64,000 nucleotides of DNA from Candidatus Flexicrinis affinis (GCA_016716525.1 JADJWE010000001.1:682001-746000); one strand, 5' to 3'. Counted from the first letter of the stretch, positions 16,462 through 25,279 are shown. Numbers and translations: made by a program. The notes: generated by a model from the letters alone, not told the origin.

Positions 16462-17574
16462 GTGAAGCTCGGCATCATCACCGCAGAGATAGACTCCCGC
16501 AGCGGATGGGCGCAGTACTCGCTCGAACTGATCGCCGCGCTGCGCGAGCACGGTGTCGACTTGACGATTGTCGCGAGCAAGTCCGCTGCCGCTGCCGATT
16601 TCGCGATTCTCCCGCCGTTGGCGGAATCCCGGCCCGGACTAGTGCTGTCGCTGCTGCGGTCGCATGGCGCGGCCCGCTCGGCGCTGGCCACCTGCGATGT
16701 CGTTCACACCTTCGTCGAACCGTTCGCGCCGCTTGGCGTACGCGCAGCGGGTGCGCGCCCACACGTACTGACGGCACATGGAACCTATGCCGCGCTGCCG
16801 TCGATGCGCCGCTGGCCGATTGGCGCGCTGTATCGAAGAGCCTTCGAGCGGTCGACGGTCGCGTGCATCAGCAGCCACACGCAGGACGTGCTGCGCCAGC
16901 ATGCTCCCGGCGCGCGCTCGGTCGTCATACCCAATGGGGTCAATGCGCAGGCATGGCAGGACGCGGCGCAGGGGGTGACACCTTTCGAGAAGCATGGGCC
17001 GATCCTGCTGTTCGTCGGGGCGGTCAAGCGGCGTAAGGGTATCCTGCCGCTGATCCGCGCGATGCCGGCGGTCCTAAAGCGTGTGCCGAACGCAACTTGT
17101 GTCGTGGTCGGATCGCTGACGTCCGAGCCGGAAACGGGGTCGGAAGCGGGCCGCTTGGTGGACGAACTGGGCTTGGCTGATCGCGTGCGGCTGATGGGGC
17201 ACGTCGCGCATGCCGATCTTCTGCGTTGGTACAAGACGGCAGACGTGTTCGTGATGCCGTCGATGAACGACGGCCCTCGGTTTGAAGGGTACGGACTGGT
17301 GTATCTCGAGGCGGCGAGCCTCGGCGTGCCCTCGATCGGGACATGGGAGTGCGGCGCGCGCGATGCCATCGACCACGAAACGACCGGCCTGCTCGTCTCT
17401 CAAGCGCGTGTCGATGAGGAACTGCCTGCCGCGATCGTCAGCTTGCTCAGCGACCCGGACCGGCTTCGCGCGATGGGCGCCGCCGCGCTCAAAAAGGCAA
17501 ATCGCTCGACGTGGCGAGATGCGGCGTCTCGGTATGTGGCGCTCTACGAGTCCGTACTAGAGGGTGCACCGTGA
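16462..17574 (+). CDS. Glycosyltransferase family 4
   Basis: A 370-residue GT-B enzyme. N-terminal Rossmann half begins KLGIITAEIDSRSGWAQYS, and the donor half carries ILLFVGAVKRRKGILPLIRA with the GT4 E-x7-E region as RFEGYGLVYLEAASLGVPSI (about 274-293). Start GTG at 16462 follows GAGGGACG. Its stop overlaps the next start (GTGA), so the two glycosyltransferases are coupled. Together they probably add successive sugars to an envelope glycan or glycolipid. Acceptor and sugar cannot be told from sequence. Confidence 0.87.
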   Translation: MKLGIITAEIDSRSGWAQYSLELIAALREHGVDLTIVASKSAAAADFAILPPLAESRPGLVLSLLRSHGAARSALATCDVVHTFVEPFAPLGVRAAGARPHVLTAHGTYAALPSMRRWPIGALYRRAFERSTVACISSHTQDVLRQHAPGARSVVIPNGVNAQAWQDAAQGVTPFEKHGPILLFVGAVKRRKGILPLIRAMPAVLKRVPNATCVVVGSLTSEPETGSEAGRLVDELGLADRVRLMGHVAHADLLRWYKTADVFVMPSMNDGPRFEGYGLVYLEAASLGVPSIGTWECGARDAIDHETTGLLVSQARVDEELPAAIVSLLSDPDRLRAMGAAALKKANRSTWRDAASRYVALYESVLEGAP

Positions 17575-18818
17575 AGATCCTCGTACTTAGCGACCGGATT
17601 CCACCGGAGAACAGCGGTGGCGCCGAGAAAGTCGCGTGGACGTTTGCGCAAGGCTTGGCGTCACGCGGGCATGACGTCACCGTGCTTGCCGCGACCGACA
17701 AGGCCGTGTTTGAAGACTTGCGATCCGGCATCCCGGTACACCACGTTCATGCACGTTGGCGGCCGCGCTTCGCCGCGTACTGGTCGCTCTATCACCCGGG
17801 CGTGGCCGCACAGGTGGTCGCGAAGCTGGACGCCCTGCGGCCCGACCTCGTGCTGGCATTCAACATTCACACCGGGCTGACTTATCATAGCCTGACGCTT
17901 GCCAGACAACGCGGTATCCCCGTCGTCCACCACTTGCAGGACGCGATGACGTTCACCTACGGCAAACTGATCCACTTTGCCACGCCGGACGCCCGCTGCC
18001 CGGTCCGGCCCGAGCAGTATCGACTGCCACTGTTCTATAACCTGCGGAACTATCGGCTGCGCTACAACCCGCTTCGTAACGCGGCGATCCGCCGGGTGTT
18101 GGTCGGGGTCGATCGGTTGACGTGCAGCAGCGCGGCCCTGCGCGACGCGATCGTCGCCAACGGCGGGCGCGCGCCGGACGTCGTGCATCCCGGCGTCGAC
18201 GCCGCAGCATTCGACGCGACGCCAGATGTCGTTGCGAAGCTGCGAAAGCAGCTCGGCCTCGAGGGCTGTAAGGTGATCCTCGTTGCCGGACGGCTGACGC
18301 CCCTCAAGGGCAGCGTCCAACTGCTGCATGCAGCCCGGCGCATCTTCCCTGACCGGCCAGACGCGCGCCTGCTGATCCTGACGCGCGCAACGCTGCCGCA
18401 GCAGGGGTTCTCGGATGACGCGTTCCGCGACGTGCTTCCTCAGATCGTCATGGGCGGGTGGCTGGAAGGCGAGATGCTGGCGGCCGCGTATCAGCTCGCG
18501 GATGTCGTCGCTGCGCCTTCGATCTGCCTCGACGTGTTCCCGACCGTGAACCTCGAAGCGATGGCGGCCGGCAAGCCGGTGGTCGCCACGTGTTTCGGCG
18601 GTTCGCCGGAAGCGGTTGCAGACGGCGTTACCGGCCACATTGTCCAACCATTTGACACCGTGGCCCTGTCCGGAGCGCTCGCGGCCTTGCTCGACGACCC
18701 CGCGCGTGCGGCCGCCATGGGAGCGGCGGGGCGTGCGCGTTTCGAAGCGACGTTCACCGCGCAACACGCCGCATTACGAATGGACGAGGTATGCCGTTCG
18801 CTTGTCAGCGGGAGCTGA
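17571..18818 (+). CDS. Glycosyltransferase family 4
   Basis: A 415-residue GT-B glycosyltransferase. The start at GTG 17571 overlaps the upstream stop and gives the typical opening KILVLSDRIPPENSGGAEKV, a GG-A-E loop common in GT4 enzymes. The donor domain has ILVAGRLTPLKGSVQLL and the acidic motif in DVFPTVNLEAMAAGKPVVAT (about 321-340). It is second in a coupled pair with the gene upstream, and its 3' end overlaps the convergent lipoprotein gene by 14 bases. Confidence 0.87.
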   Translation: MKILVLSDRIPPENSGGAEKVAWTFAQGLASRGHDVTVLAATDKAVFEDLRSGIPVHHVHARWRPRFAAYWSLYHPGVAAQVVAKLDALRPDLVLAFNIHTGLTYHSLTLARQRGIPVVHHLQDAMTFTYGKLIHFATPDARCPVRPEQYRLPLFYNLRNYRLRYNPLRNAAIRRVLVGVDRLTCSSAALRDAIVANGGRAPDVVHPGVDAAAFDATPDVVAKLRKQLGLEGCKVILVAGRLTPLKGSVQLLHAARRIFPDRPDARLLILTRATLPQQGFSDDAFRDVLPQIVMGGWLEGEMLAAAYQLADVVAAPSICLDVFPTVNLEAMAAGKPVVATCFGGSPEAVADGVTGHIVQPFDTVALSGALAALLDDPARAAAMGAAGRARFEATFTAQHAALRMDEVCRSLVSGS

Positions 18819-20049
18819 TCGTGTAGAGCGATGCGGAGCCGGGGCCGGGCTGCCACCATGCCAGCGTCAAGTCGCGCTCGTCGTCCACTGTCAAGTTCGG
18901 CCCTGCGATCAGGTTCGATGGAAGCGATGTGATCTCCTGCGCACCAACCAATGCCCCTGCCCGGAAGTACAGCACATGAAGGCGCAATTCCGTTATCGCT
19001 GCGGCGGCCAAGATGTCGTATTGACCGTGCGCCGGCGCGATCCAACTTGCCTCGGGCGCGCTGGCAAGCGAGGCAGCTTGAAAAGCAACACCGTGATTGA
19101 ATCCGGTCTGGAACGGCTCTTCGCCCATGATGGGCGCGACCGGCGTGGCCGATCCCCAGTCCGTGCGATCGAGCGCGCCGGATACGATCAGCGCACGCGC
19201 GTACCCGACACTGGTCAGCGTATGGAATACGACATATCCGTGAGACTGGTCGATACCGGCACTCAGACCTGACAAGAGATCGCCGGTCGCCCCTACCCAC
19301 GGCGCCGCGCTGACTCGCACCGGCTCGCTTAGGCCGGTATCGACGAGGCGCGCACGATACAGATCTTGGGTCTCCCCTTGAAGCCAGAACAACATCACGT
19401 CGCCATTGTTAAGCGCCGCCAGTGCCGGATAGTCGGCGTCAAGCTGCAAGAGCTGAGGCACACGGGGGCGACCGGCGTCATCGAGGCGGCTGGCTACCAG
19501 TGTAGGTTCGCCGCTGACGACCGCGCTCCAGACCGCCCAGGCGCCACCTTCAGGCATGTCAACCAAGTCGTAGCGCGTCACCGCGCTGTTCGATACCGCC
19601 AGCGCACCGAACAGCGACGCACCCTGCCGGTCGACTTGAGCGGCATACAGCGTACTGATGCCCGAGGCGTCACGGTCGATCCATGTAGCCAGCAGGCGGC
19701 TTGACGGAAGCCGTGCCAGCTGCAGACTGCGTGGCTGAGATGCAGCGATCTCGGTCTCGATGCGCTGAGCGTCGTCGTAAAGCACAAGCCGCTGCGTGGT
19801 GCCGACGGACTCGAACGCTGCGAAAGTCGTGTGTGTCCCGGTGGCAACTGCCGCTGGCGGGTCGATACTCGGGGCCGTCGTTAAGGCCGGGGCAAATCCC
19901 CACGTCGTCGCGAGTGTTGTTGCAGGCAGGCTCAAGGATGAGGCGGACGACGGCGTACCGGGCTCTGGCGCGCACGCGGCAAGGCTGAGGCCCGCGAAAG
20001 CAAGCGCAAGCAAAGTCCGCCGGACGCTAGACCTCGGTAAGGGGCGCAA
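18805..20049 (-). CDS. Lipoprotein of unknown function, beta-propeller-like
   Basis: About 414 residues, exported as a lipoprotein: Arg-containing n-region, hydrophobic LLALAFAGLSLAAC with the lipidated Cys, then mature CAPEPG. The mature part is an all-beta repetitive region with blade-like strands (RLLATWIDRDASGIS, GAWAVWSAVVSGEPTLVASR, GDVMLFWLQGETQDLYRARL). This suggests a sialidase-like or other propeller. The start is uncertain: TTG at 20049 keeps only a 23-base overlap with the upstream gene, whereas the ATG at 20088 would overlap by 62. It lies downstream of two small genes on the same strand and may be co-transcribed with them. No specific family recognised. Confidence 0.68.
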   Translation of the reverse strand: MRPLPRSSVRRTLLALAFAGLSLAACAPEPGTPSSASSLSLPATTLATTWGFAPALTTAPSIDPPAAVATGTHTTFAAFESVGTTQRLVLYDDAQRIETEIAASQPRSLQLARLPSSRLLATWIDRDASGISTLYAAQVDRQGASLFGALAVSNSAVTRYDLVDMPEGGAWAVWSAVVSGEPTLVASRLDDAGRPRVPQLLQLDADYPALAALNNGDVMLFWLQGETQDLYRARLVDTGLSEPVRVSAAPWVGATGDLLSGLSAGIDQSHGYVVFHTLTSVGYARALIVSGALDRTDWGSATPVAPIMGEEPFQTGFNHGVAFQAASLASAPEASWIAPAHGQYDILAAAAITELRLHVLYFRAGALVGAQEITSLPSNLIAGPNLTVDDERDLTLAWWQPGPGSASLYTISSR

Positions 20050-20407
20050 ATCCGTCCGGCCCGGTGTAGCGCACCGGCTTGGGTGCATAGTAAGCGATGG
20101 ACTTGACGACGTATTCGGCGGCCTCGTGCGACAGATTCGTCAGTACCTGCTCTTCGCGCCCGAAGTACAGCGCCACGTGATATCGCTCGCCTTGCATCAC
20201 GAGATTGCGGACGATCCAGCCAGACGGGCCTTTTTGACGCGCGGCGACGGCGACTTCGACCTCTTCGACGTTGTGCCACGGCACAACATCACCATTGACG
20301 ATCACGTCGGTGCTGGCCGGATCGAATGCACGGCCGAGCGTCTCGCGTTCGCGTTCGCTCAAATTGTCGAGTGTGGGCCGGTAGTTGATTCGCTGTAGGT
20401 AGCTCAT
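20027..20407 (-). CDS. Hypothetical soluble protein
   Basis: A 126-residue protein starting MSYLQRINYRPTLDNLSE at ATG 20407. The longer frame to 20530 overlaps the upstream lipoprotein gene and was not used. The fold looks mixed alpha/beta: a strand pair DVIVNGDVVPWHNVEEVEVA, then RYHVALYFGREEQVLTNLS, then a helix. It lies 19 bases after the upstream lipoprotein stop and overlaps the next lipoprotein gene. Function unknown, no family recognised. Confidence 0.65.
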   Translation of the reverse strand: MSYLQRINYRPTLDNLSERERETLGRAFDPASTDVIVNGDVVPWHNVEEVEVAVAARQKGPSGWIVRNLVMQGERYHVALYFGREEQVLTNLSHEAAEYVVKSIAYYAPKPVRYTGPDGFAPLTEV

Positions 20408-20426
20408 AAGCGCTTTCGCTTCATGG

Positions 20427-20837
20427 TCAGCGTGCGACGACATCCACCAAGATGATTGCTTCGTCGCTTCGGGTTCCGTCGGCGCGATAGGCGATCGCGT
20501 GCAGTGTGTGCCCGCCCGGCGTGCCCGCAATCCAGTTCATCGCGGCGCGGAAAGCCGGGACGGCGAAGCCGTCGGGCTGGCCCTCGTTGATCTGGATGTT
20601 GTCGACCAGAAACTCAACGCGGGCGATTCCAGACGTCTCGTCCTCGGCGAGGATGTCGACGGTAATCTCGCTGTCTTGCGCGATGCGTGCGTTGTTCTCG
20701 GGAAACAGAAAACGGACCCGGGGGATGTCGGGTGTCGGGACGGGGGTCGTCGTGGGTTCGGCTAGCGTGCATCCACCGAGCAGGGCCGCGACGACGAGCA
20801 GAATTGCGATCGCTGAGAAAGCAAATGGGGTGCGCAT
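20427..20837 (-). CDS. Small lipoprotein with bacterial Ig-like domain
   Basis: A 136-residue lipoprotein. The signal peptide AILLVVAALLGGC supplies the lipobox, followed by a short TTTPVPTPD linker. A single Ig-like domain of the kind found in bacterial surface proteins follows (VRFLFPENNARIAQDSEITV, ARVEFLVDNIQIN, HTLHAIAYRADG). ATG at 20837 follows TGGGG. A GTG two codons earlier is possible. First gene of a minus-strand trio with the 126-residue protein and the larger lipoprotein. It is 45 bases downstream of uvrB. Confidence 0.72.
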   Translation of the reverse strand: MRTPFAFSAIAILLVVAALLGGCTLAEPTTTPVPTPDIPRVRFLFPENNARIAQDSEITVDILAEDETSGIARVEFLVDNIQINEGQPDGFAVPAFRAAMNWIAGTPGGHTLHAIAYRADGTRSDEAIILVDVVAR

Positions 20838-20882
20838 ACACACCCCATTATCGGCAGGCAGTTCAGACGTGGCAAGTCTGGG

Positions 20883-22955
20883 TTAACGTACTCGGCGCGT
20901 GCGACCGTTGCGCTCCGGCGCTTCGTGCTCGCCCACGCCCACAAGATCGTCCGATTCTTTGAGCGCCAGCATGCCGCGTAGTTCGAACAACTGGTCGCGC
21001 AGGGCCGCGGCCTTCTCGAACTCAAGGTTGGTCGCCGCCGCTTTCATTTCCTTTTCTAGCTCCTTAGCCAGCTTGTGTAGATCGCTCTTCGCCATGGTCG
21101 TCAAGTCGTGCTGCTCGGCGTCGTGAAGGACACTCCCGGCCTCTTCCGCCGCCATGATCTTGACGCGGTCGGTCAAGTCGCGGATCTGCTTGACAATGCT
21201 GGCGGGAATGATTCCGTGTTCCTCGTTATACGACTGCTGGATCGCGCGGCGGCGCTCGGTCTCGCTGATGGCGTTGCGCATACTGTCGGTCATCACGTTG
21301 CCGTACAGAATCACGCGGCCTTCGATATGGCGGGCGGCGCGCCCGATGGTCTGGATCAGCGCGGATGTGCTGCGCAGGAAGCCTTCCTTGTCGGCATCGA
21401 GGATTCCGACCAGCGACACCTCGGGCAGGTCGATACCTTCGCGCAGCAGGTTGATCCCGACCACCACGTCGTACACGCCCATGCGCAGGTCGCGCAGGAT
21501 TTCTACGCGTTCGAGTGTCTCGACCTCGGCGTGGAGGTAATGCGCCTTGATGCCCATTTCGTTGAAGTAGCCGGCCAGTTCTTCGGCCATTCGCTGCGTA
21601 AAGGTGGTGACCAGCGCACGCTGTCCCTTCTTGATACGTGCAGCGACTTCCTGCAGCAAGTCGTCAATCTGTCCCTCGACCGGCCGGACTTCCACAATCG
21701 GATCGACTATGCCGGTCGGGCGGATAATCTGCTGCACGACGTTGGTGCTGTGTTCGCGTTCGTACGGGCCGGGTGTCGCGGTCGTGTAGACCGTGAAGCC
21801 CATGCGCTCCTCGAACTCGGCCAGCTTCAACGGCCGGTTGTCCATCGCGCTCGGGAGTCGGAATCCGTAATCGACCAGTACCTGTTTGCGCGAGTAGTCG
21901 CCGTTGTACATCCCGCGTATCTGCGGCATGGTCATGTGCGACTCGTCGATGACGAGCAGGAAGTCGTCGGGGAAGTAGTCGATCAACGTGTGAGGTGGCG
22001 TGCCAGCCATCCGTTGTTCGAGATGGCGCGAATAGTTCTCGATGCCGCTGGTGAAGCCGACCTCGCGCAGCATCTCGAGGTCGTAGCGCGTCCGCTGTTC
22101 GATGCGCTGCGCTTCCAGCATCTTGTCCTGCGACTTGAAGAACGCGATCTGCTGTTCCAGTTCCGCCTCGATGTCGTTGACGGCTTTCTTCAACTTCTCT
22201 TGATCGGCGACGAACTGGGTTGCCGGAAACACGACGACCACGGGCTGCTCGGCCAGAATCTCGCCCGTCAACGCGTCGAAACGCGTGATGCGCTCGATGT
22301 CGTCATCGAACATTTGCACGCGGTACGCGGCATCCTCATAGAACGGATGGATTTCGAGGGTGTCGCCGCGGACGCGGAAGCTGCCGGGGGCCAGATCCAT
22401 GTCGTTGCGCGTGTACTGAAGTTGAACGAGCCGGCGCAGAATCGCCTCGCGGCGCATGGTGTCGCCGACGCGCAGCTCGAGGATGTACTTGCCCCACGTC
22501 TCGGGATCGCCTGTGCCGTAGATGCACGACACCGAAGCGACGATCAGCACGTCGCGGCGGCTGAGCAGCGCGGCCTTCGCGGCAACACGCAGGCGCTCGA
22601 TATGGTCGTTGATCTCGGTCTGCTTTTCGATGAACAGGTCGTAGCGCGGGACGTAGCTCTCGGGCTGATAGTAGTCGTAGTAGCTGACGTAGTATTCGAC
22701 GGCGTTGCGCGGAAAGAACTCCTTGAACTCGGCGTAGAGTTGGGCTGCCAGCGTCTTGTTGTGCGCCAGCACCAGCGTCGGGCGTTGAAGCTGCTGGACG
22801 ACGTGGGCGATGGCGAACGTCTTGCCGGTGCCTGTCGCGCCGAGCAGCGTCTGCTGGCGGTGCCCGTTGTGGATCCCGTTCACCAGCCCTTCGATCGCGG
22901 CCGGTTGATCGCCGGTGGGTTGAAAGTCGGAGACGAGCTGGAACTGCTGGTTCAT
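20883..22955 (-). CDS. uvrB: Excinuclease ABC subunit B
   Basis: A 690-residue UvrB, the damage-verification helicase of nucleotide excision repair. Visible elements are Walker A GATGTGKTF (about 39-47), the beta-hairpin region YYVSYYDYYQPESYVP that clamps DNA, and helicase motifs including DESH and GINLLREGIDLPEVS. A C-terminal UVR domain that binds UvrC (KELEKEMKAAATNLEFEKAA, about 630-655) completes it. The length is normal. ATG at 22955 has a GGAGGAA site. A LexA-type palindrome lies 22 bases upstream, so SOS control is likely. It reads as the first gene of its strand run. Confidence 0.97.
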   Translation of the reverse strand: MNQQFQLVSDFQPTGDQPAAIEGLVNGIHNGHRQQTLLGATGTGKTFAIAHVVQQLQRPTLVLAHNKTLAAQLYAEFKEFFPRNAVEYYVSYYDYYQPESYVPRYDLFIEKQTEINDHIERLRVAAKAALLSRRDVLIVASVSCIYGTGDPETWGKYILELRVGDTMRREAILRRLVQLQYTRNDMDLAPGSFRVRGDTLEIHPFYEDAAYRVQMFDDDIERITRFDALTGEILAEQPVVVVFPATQFVADQEKLKKAVNDIEAELEQQIAFFKSQDKMLEAQRIEQRTRYDLEMLREVGFTSGIENYSRHLEQRMAGTPPHTLIDYFPDDFLLVIDESHMTMPQIRGMYNGDYSRKQVLVDYGFRLPSAMDNRPLKLAEFEERMGFTVYTTATPGPYEREHSTNVVQQIIRPTGIVDPIVEVRPVEGQIDDLLQEVAARIKKGQRALVTTFTQRMAEELAGYFNEMGIKAHYLHAEVETLERVEILRDLRMGVYDVVVGINLLREGIDLPEVSLVGILDADKEGFLRSTSALIQTIGRAARHIEGRVILYGNVMTDSMRNAISETERRRAIQQSYNEEHGIIPASIVKQIRDLTDRVKIMAAEEAGSVLHDAEQHDLTTMAKSDLHKLAKELEKEMKAAATNLEFEKAAALRDQLFELRGMLALKESDDLVGVGEHEAPERNGRTRRVR

Positions 22956-22976
22956 GGCGTTCCTCCGCTAGAATGA

Positions 22977-22990
22977 CGAACGAATGTTCG
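22977..22990 (-). promoter_or_regulatory. LexA/DinR-type SOS box upstream of uvrB
   Basis: A perfect palindrome CGAAC-GAAT-GTTCG. It matches the Gram-positive-type LexA consensus CGAACRNRYGTTYG at the conserved arms and sits 22 bases before the uvrB start, over the expected promoter. uvrB is a classical SOS target. A second GAAC-N5-GTTC inside the first codons has the wrong spacing. Confidence 0.75.
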
Positions 22991-23052
22991 CAACCGGATG
23001 GACGATTGTACGCCATCTCCATCCCGCAAGCCAGACTCAAACGATGGGTTGT

Positions 23053-23081
23053 TTGACCGGATGGGAACAATTCGGTACTGT
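23053..23081 (+). promoter_or_regulatory. Promoter of the biotinyl-domain gene
   Basis: TTGACC and TACTGT separated by 17 bases, 61 bases upstream of the ATG at 23142. The -10 overlaps the left arm of an inverted repeat (see the following feature). Confidence 0.45.
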
Positions 23082-23110
23082 GATTCGTCTAGGATGATGT
23101 GATACCGAAT
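23070..23110 (+). repeat. 8-bp inverted repeat in the leader of the biotinyl-domain gene
   Basis: ATTCGGTA (23070-23077) and TACCGAAT (23103-23110) are perfect inverted copies separated by 25 bases, inside which GATTCG echoes the later CGAATC. It lies between the -10 element and the start codon, so it may be an operator or a leader hairpin. No T-tract follows, so it is not a terminator. Confidence 0.4.
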
Positions 23111-23141
23111 CGTCGCATCGTCGACTGTGGAGACTATTCGC

Positions 23142-23648
23142 ATGCCGTCAGTTCAATACGAGACACAGCAAGGCGTCGTGAGCGTAAGCATTGAACGTGG
23201 CAGCGACGGGCGCGTTACGGCGACGGTGGGCGAACGAACCTATCAGCTCTCGGCGGAGCGTACCCAGTCCGGCCGATGGGTGCTGGACTTCGACGACCGC
23301 ACGGTCCAAGTGGCGACCGCGGCAGACGGATCGCGGCGGTATGCGCAGGTAGTCGGTGGGCCGGTGTACGCGCTCTCGATCGCCACGCCCTCCGCACGTC
23401 GCCGCGCGTCGGCGGGTGCAGAGGCAGGCCGGCTTACCGCGCAAATGCCGGGGCAGGTGGTCGACGTTCTGGTCGAACCGGGGCAAACCGTGACCGCGGG
23501 CCAACCCTTGATCGTGCTCGAAGCGATGAAGATGGAGATTCGCGTCGGCGCGCCATCTGACGGCGTCGTGCGCGAGGTGTTGGTCAAGGAGGGCGATGTG
23601 GTCGAGCGTGATCAGCAGCTTATCCAGATCGACGCACCGGACTCCTAG
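23142..23648 (+). CDS. Biotin/lipoyl attachment-domain protein (BCCP-like)
   Basis: A 168-residue protein. The C-terminal 75 residues are a biotinyl domain with the biotin-accepting lysine in EAMKMEI and the paired half-motif GQVVDVLVEPGQTVTAGQPL. The N-terminal half is a beta-rich region like the C-terminal accessory segment of acyl-CoA carboxylase alpha subunits. Such proteins carry carboxyl groups for acyl-CoA or pyruvate carboxylases. I used ATG 23142 with a TGGAG site rather than GTG 23127. No carboxylase or carboxyltransferase subunit is nearby, so its partners lie elsewhere. The gene overlaps the convergent membrane protein by four bases. Confidence 0.83.
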   Translation: MPSVQYETQQGVVSVSIERGSDGRVTATVGERTYQLSAERTQSGRWVLDFDDRTVQVATAADGSRRYAQVVGGPVYALSIATPSARRRASAGAEAGRLTAQMPGQVVDVLVEPGQTVTAGQPLIVLEAMKMEIRVGAPSDGVVREVLVKEGDVVERDQQLIQIDAPDS

Positions 23649-24166
23649 ACTCGCTCGGCGCTGAGCAGCAGGCCCGAGAACTTTGCGCGATACAGCGCGT
23701 ACTTCTTCTCGTGGTCGAACAGTTTGAACACGTCTTTGGTTACGGAGAACTCCGCGCCGCCGACGCGCAGCAGATAAGTCACGATACGGCGGTTGACCGG
23801 CTTGACGACGCGCTCCAGCGGTCCGCTGAATATGCTGGTCGTGCCTTCGCGAATATCGGCTGAAAGCCGCAGCCAATAGCGCGCAAAGGTGCTCATTACG
23901 ACGGTGGCGCATACCGTCAGGCCGAGGCCAATCACGGTCAAAATGGCCGATCCGCGCAGTCCGCCGAATAGGCACAGGCTGGCCGCGAAGGCCAGCGCGA
24001 CCACGATTCCAGTTCCGGTGAGGATCGAGCGTTGGCGGCGCAGTCGAAGGCGGTCAAGCTGCATCTCGCTCAATTTTCCGGTACGGTTCGCGGAGAGATC
24101 GTCCAAAGTGAATTCAAGCTCACGCATGAGCGCGGTGTCTGGCATAGAGAAGTCCGTTGTCCTCAT
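23645..24166 (-). CDS. Two-pass membrane protein of unknown function
   Basis: About 173 residues: a charged N-terminal helix (ELEFTLDDLSANRTGKLSEM and an Arg-rich stretch), two membrane segments (about 50-70 and 74-94), and a soluble C-terminal domain. That domain reads PLERVVKPVNRRIVTYLLRV, then FSVTKDVFKLF. The ATG at 24166 was preferred, but one at 24187 is possible. It is divergent from tsaD with 54 bases between starts. Resembles generic two-helix Chloroflexota membrane proteins. No function assigned. Confidence 0.68.
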   Translation of the reverse strand: MRTTDFSMPDTALMRELEFTLDDLSANRTGKLSEMQLDRLRLRRQRSILTGTGIVVALAFAASLCLFGGLRGSAILTVIGLGLTVCATVVMSTFARYWLRLSADIREGTTSIFSGPLERVVKPVNRRIVTYLLRVGGAEFSVTKDVFKLFDHEKKYALYRAKFSGLLLSAERV

Positions 24167-24220
24167 CGCTGGCCGACCATTGTACAATCGGCGCGGACTG
24201 GCGGAAGAGACATTTGCCTG

Positions 24221-25279
24221 ATGAGCATTATTCTCGGCATCGAAACATCGTGCGATGAAACCGCGGCGGCGGTCATCATAGACGGGCAGCGCATCGCGTC
24301 GAACGTCGTTGCGTCACAGGTCGACCTGCATGCGCAGTACGGCGGCGTATACCCCGAGGTTGCGTCGCGTGCCCACGTCGAAGCAATCGACCCGGTCGTC
24401 CGGCAGGCGCTGACGGATGCGGCGCTCAATGTCGACCGACTTGACGCCATCGCTGTCACGCGCGGTCCGGGCTTGGTCGGTTCGCTGCTGGTCGGGATCA
24501 GCTACGCCAAGGGGTTGGCGCTGATGTCCGGCAAGCCGCTGTTGGGGATTAACCACCTCGAAGGCCACATCTACTCGTTGTGGTTGACCCAGCCGCTGCA
24601 GGAGGCGAACTTTCCTGTCGTCGTGCTGATCGTCAGCGGCGGCCACACCGAGCTGGTGCTCATGCGCGACCACGGCGTCTATGAACGGCTTGGCGGGACG
24701 CTGGATGACGCTGCAGGCGAGGCGTTCGACAAGGTCGGGCGCGTGCTCGGACTGCCGTTCCCCGGCGGCCCGAATATTCAGCGGGCGGCAGAGGCAGGTC
24801 AGCCCGACGCGTATCAGTTCCCACGGGCCAAGCGCGATCAGTCTTTCGACTTCAGCTTCAGTGGGCTGAAAACGGCCGTCCTGCGCGAGGTGACGCGGAT
24901 GTCTCCAAAAGGCCCAGACGGCGAGAAAGGCGCGACGCTCAGGGAAGGCGTATCGGTCCCCGATGCGGCGGCGAGCTTCCAGGCCGCGCTCGTCGATGCG
25001 CTTGTCGAAAAGACCGTGCGCGCTGCGCAGACCTACGACGCCAACGAAATCCTGCTGGCCGGTGGCGTCAGTGCCAACGCGCTTCTCCGCATGCAGATCA
25101 AGGACGCTGCGCAGCTCCCGGTACGCTATCCGCCGTTGAACCTGTGCACTGACAACGCGGCCATGATCGCGGCTGCGGCGCACTACCGGTTTACCGCCGG
25201 TCAGCGCGATTCGATCGCGTTCGACGTGCTGCCGACGTGGCCCCTCAGCCACCTCAACCATGCGCCGGTTGACGCTTAG
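24221..25279 (+). CDS. tsaD: tRNA N6-adenosine threonylcarbamoyltransferase
   Basis: A 352-residue TsaD (Kae1/YgjD family), the ASKHA enzyme that transfers threonylcarbamoyl to A37 of ANN-decoding tRNAs together with TsaB and TsaE. Visible are SIILGIETSCDETAAAVI at the N terminus, the metal-binding HLEGH (H112 and H116), the IVSGGHTELV phosphate loop, and the late LLAGGVSANALLR and CTDNAAM motifs. The ATG at 24221 gives the standard N terminus; an upstream in-frame extension to 24032 runs under another gene and is discounted. TACAAT at 24183 may be its -10. TsaB and TsaE are not in the window. It overlaps the downstream serine hydrolase by 20 bases. Confidence 0.96.
   Translation: MSIILGIETSCDETAAAVIIDGQRIASNVVASQVDLHAQYGGVYPEVASRAHVEAIDPVVRQALTDAALNVDRLDAIAVTRGPGLVGSLLVGISYAKGLALMSGKPLLGINHLEGHIYSLWLTQPLQEANFPVVVLIVSGGHTELVLMRDHGVYERLGGTLDDAAGEAFDKVGRVLGLPFPGGPNIQRAAEAGQPDAYQFPRAKRDQSFDFSFSGLKTAVLREVTRMSPKGPDGEKGATLREGVSVPDAAASFQAALVDALVEKTVRAAQTYDANEILLAGGVSANALLRMQIKDAAQLPVRYPPLNLCTDNAAMIAAAAHYRFTAGQRDSIAFDVLPTWPLSHLNHAPVDA

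Noticed and set aside
16738..16960. GC-rich palindromic stretches within the glycosyltransferases
   Set aside because: Short complementary tracts of this kind are expected by chance at this base composition and have no terminator or operator context.
18805..20088. ATG at 20088 as the lipoprotein start
   Set aside because: It would overlap the upstream gene by 62 bases and give an unusually long Arg-rich lead before the lipobox. TTG at 20049 fits better, though not certain.
22941..22953. Second GAAC/GTTC pair inside the first codons of uvrB
   Set aside because: Spacer is five bases rather than four, so it does not fit the LexA consensus.
21108..22976. 622-codon plus-strand frame opposite uvrB
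   Set aside because: It mirrors a certain uvrB gene and has no ribosome-binding site or recognisable domain.
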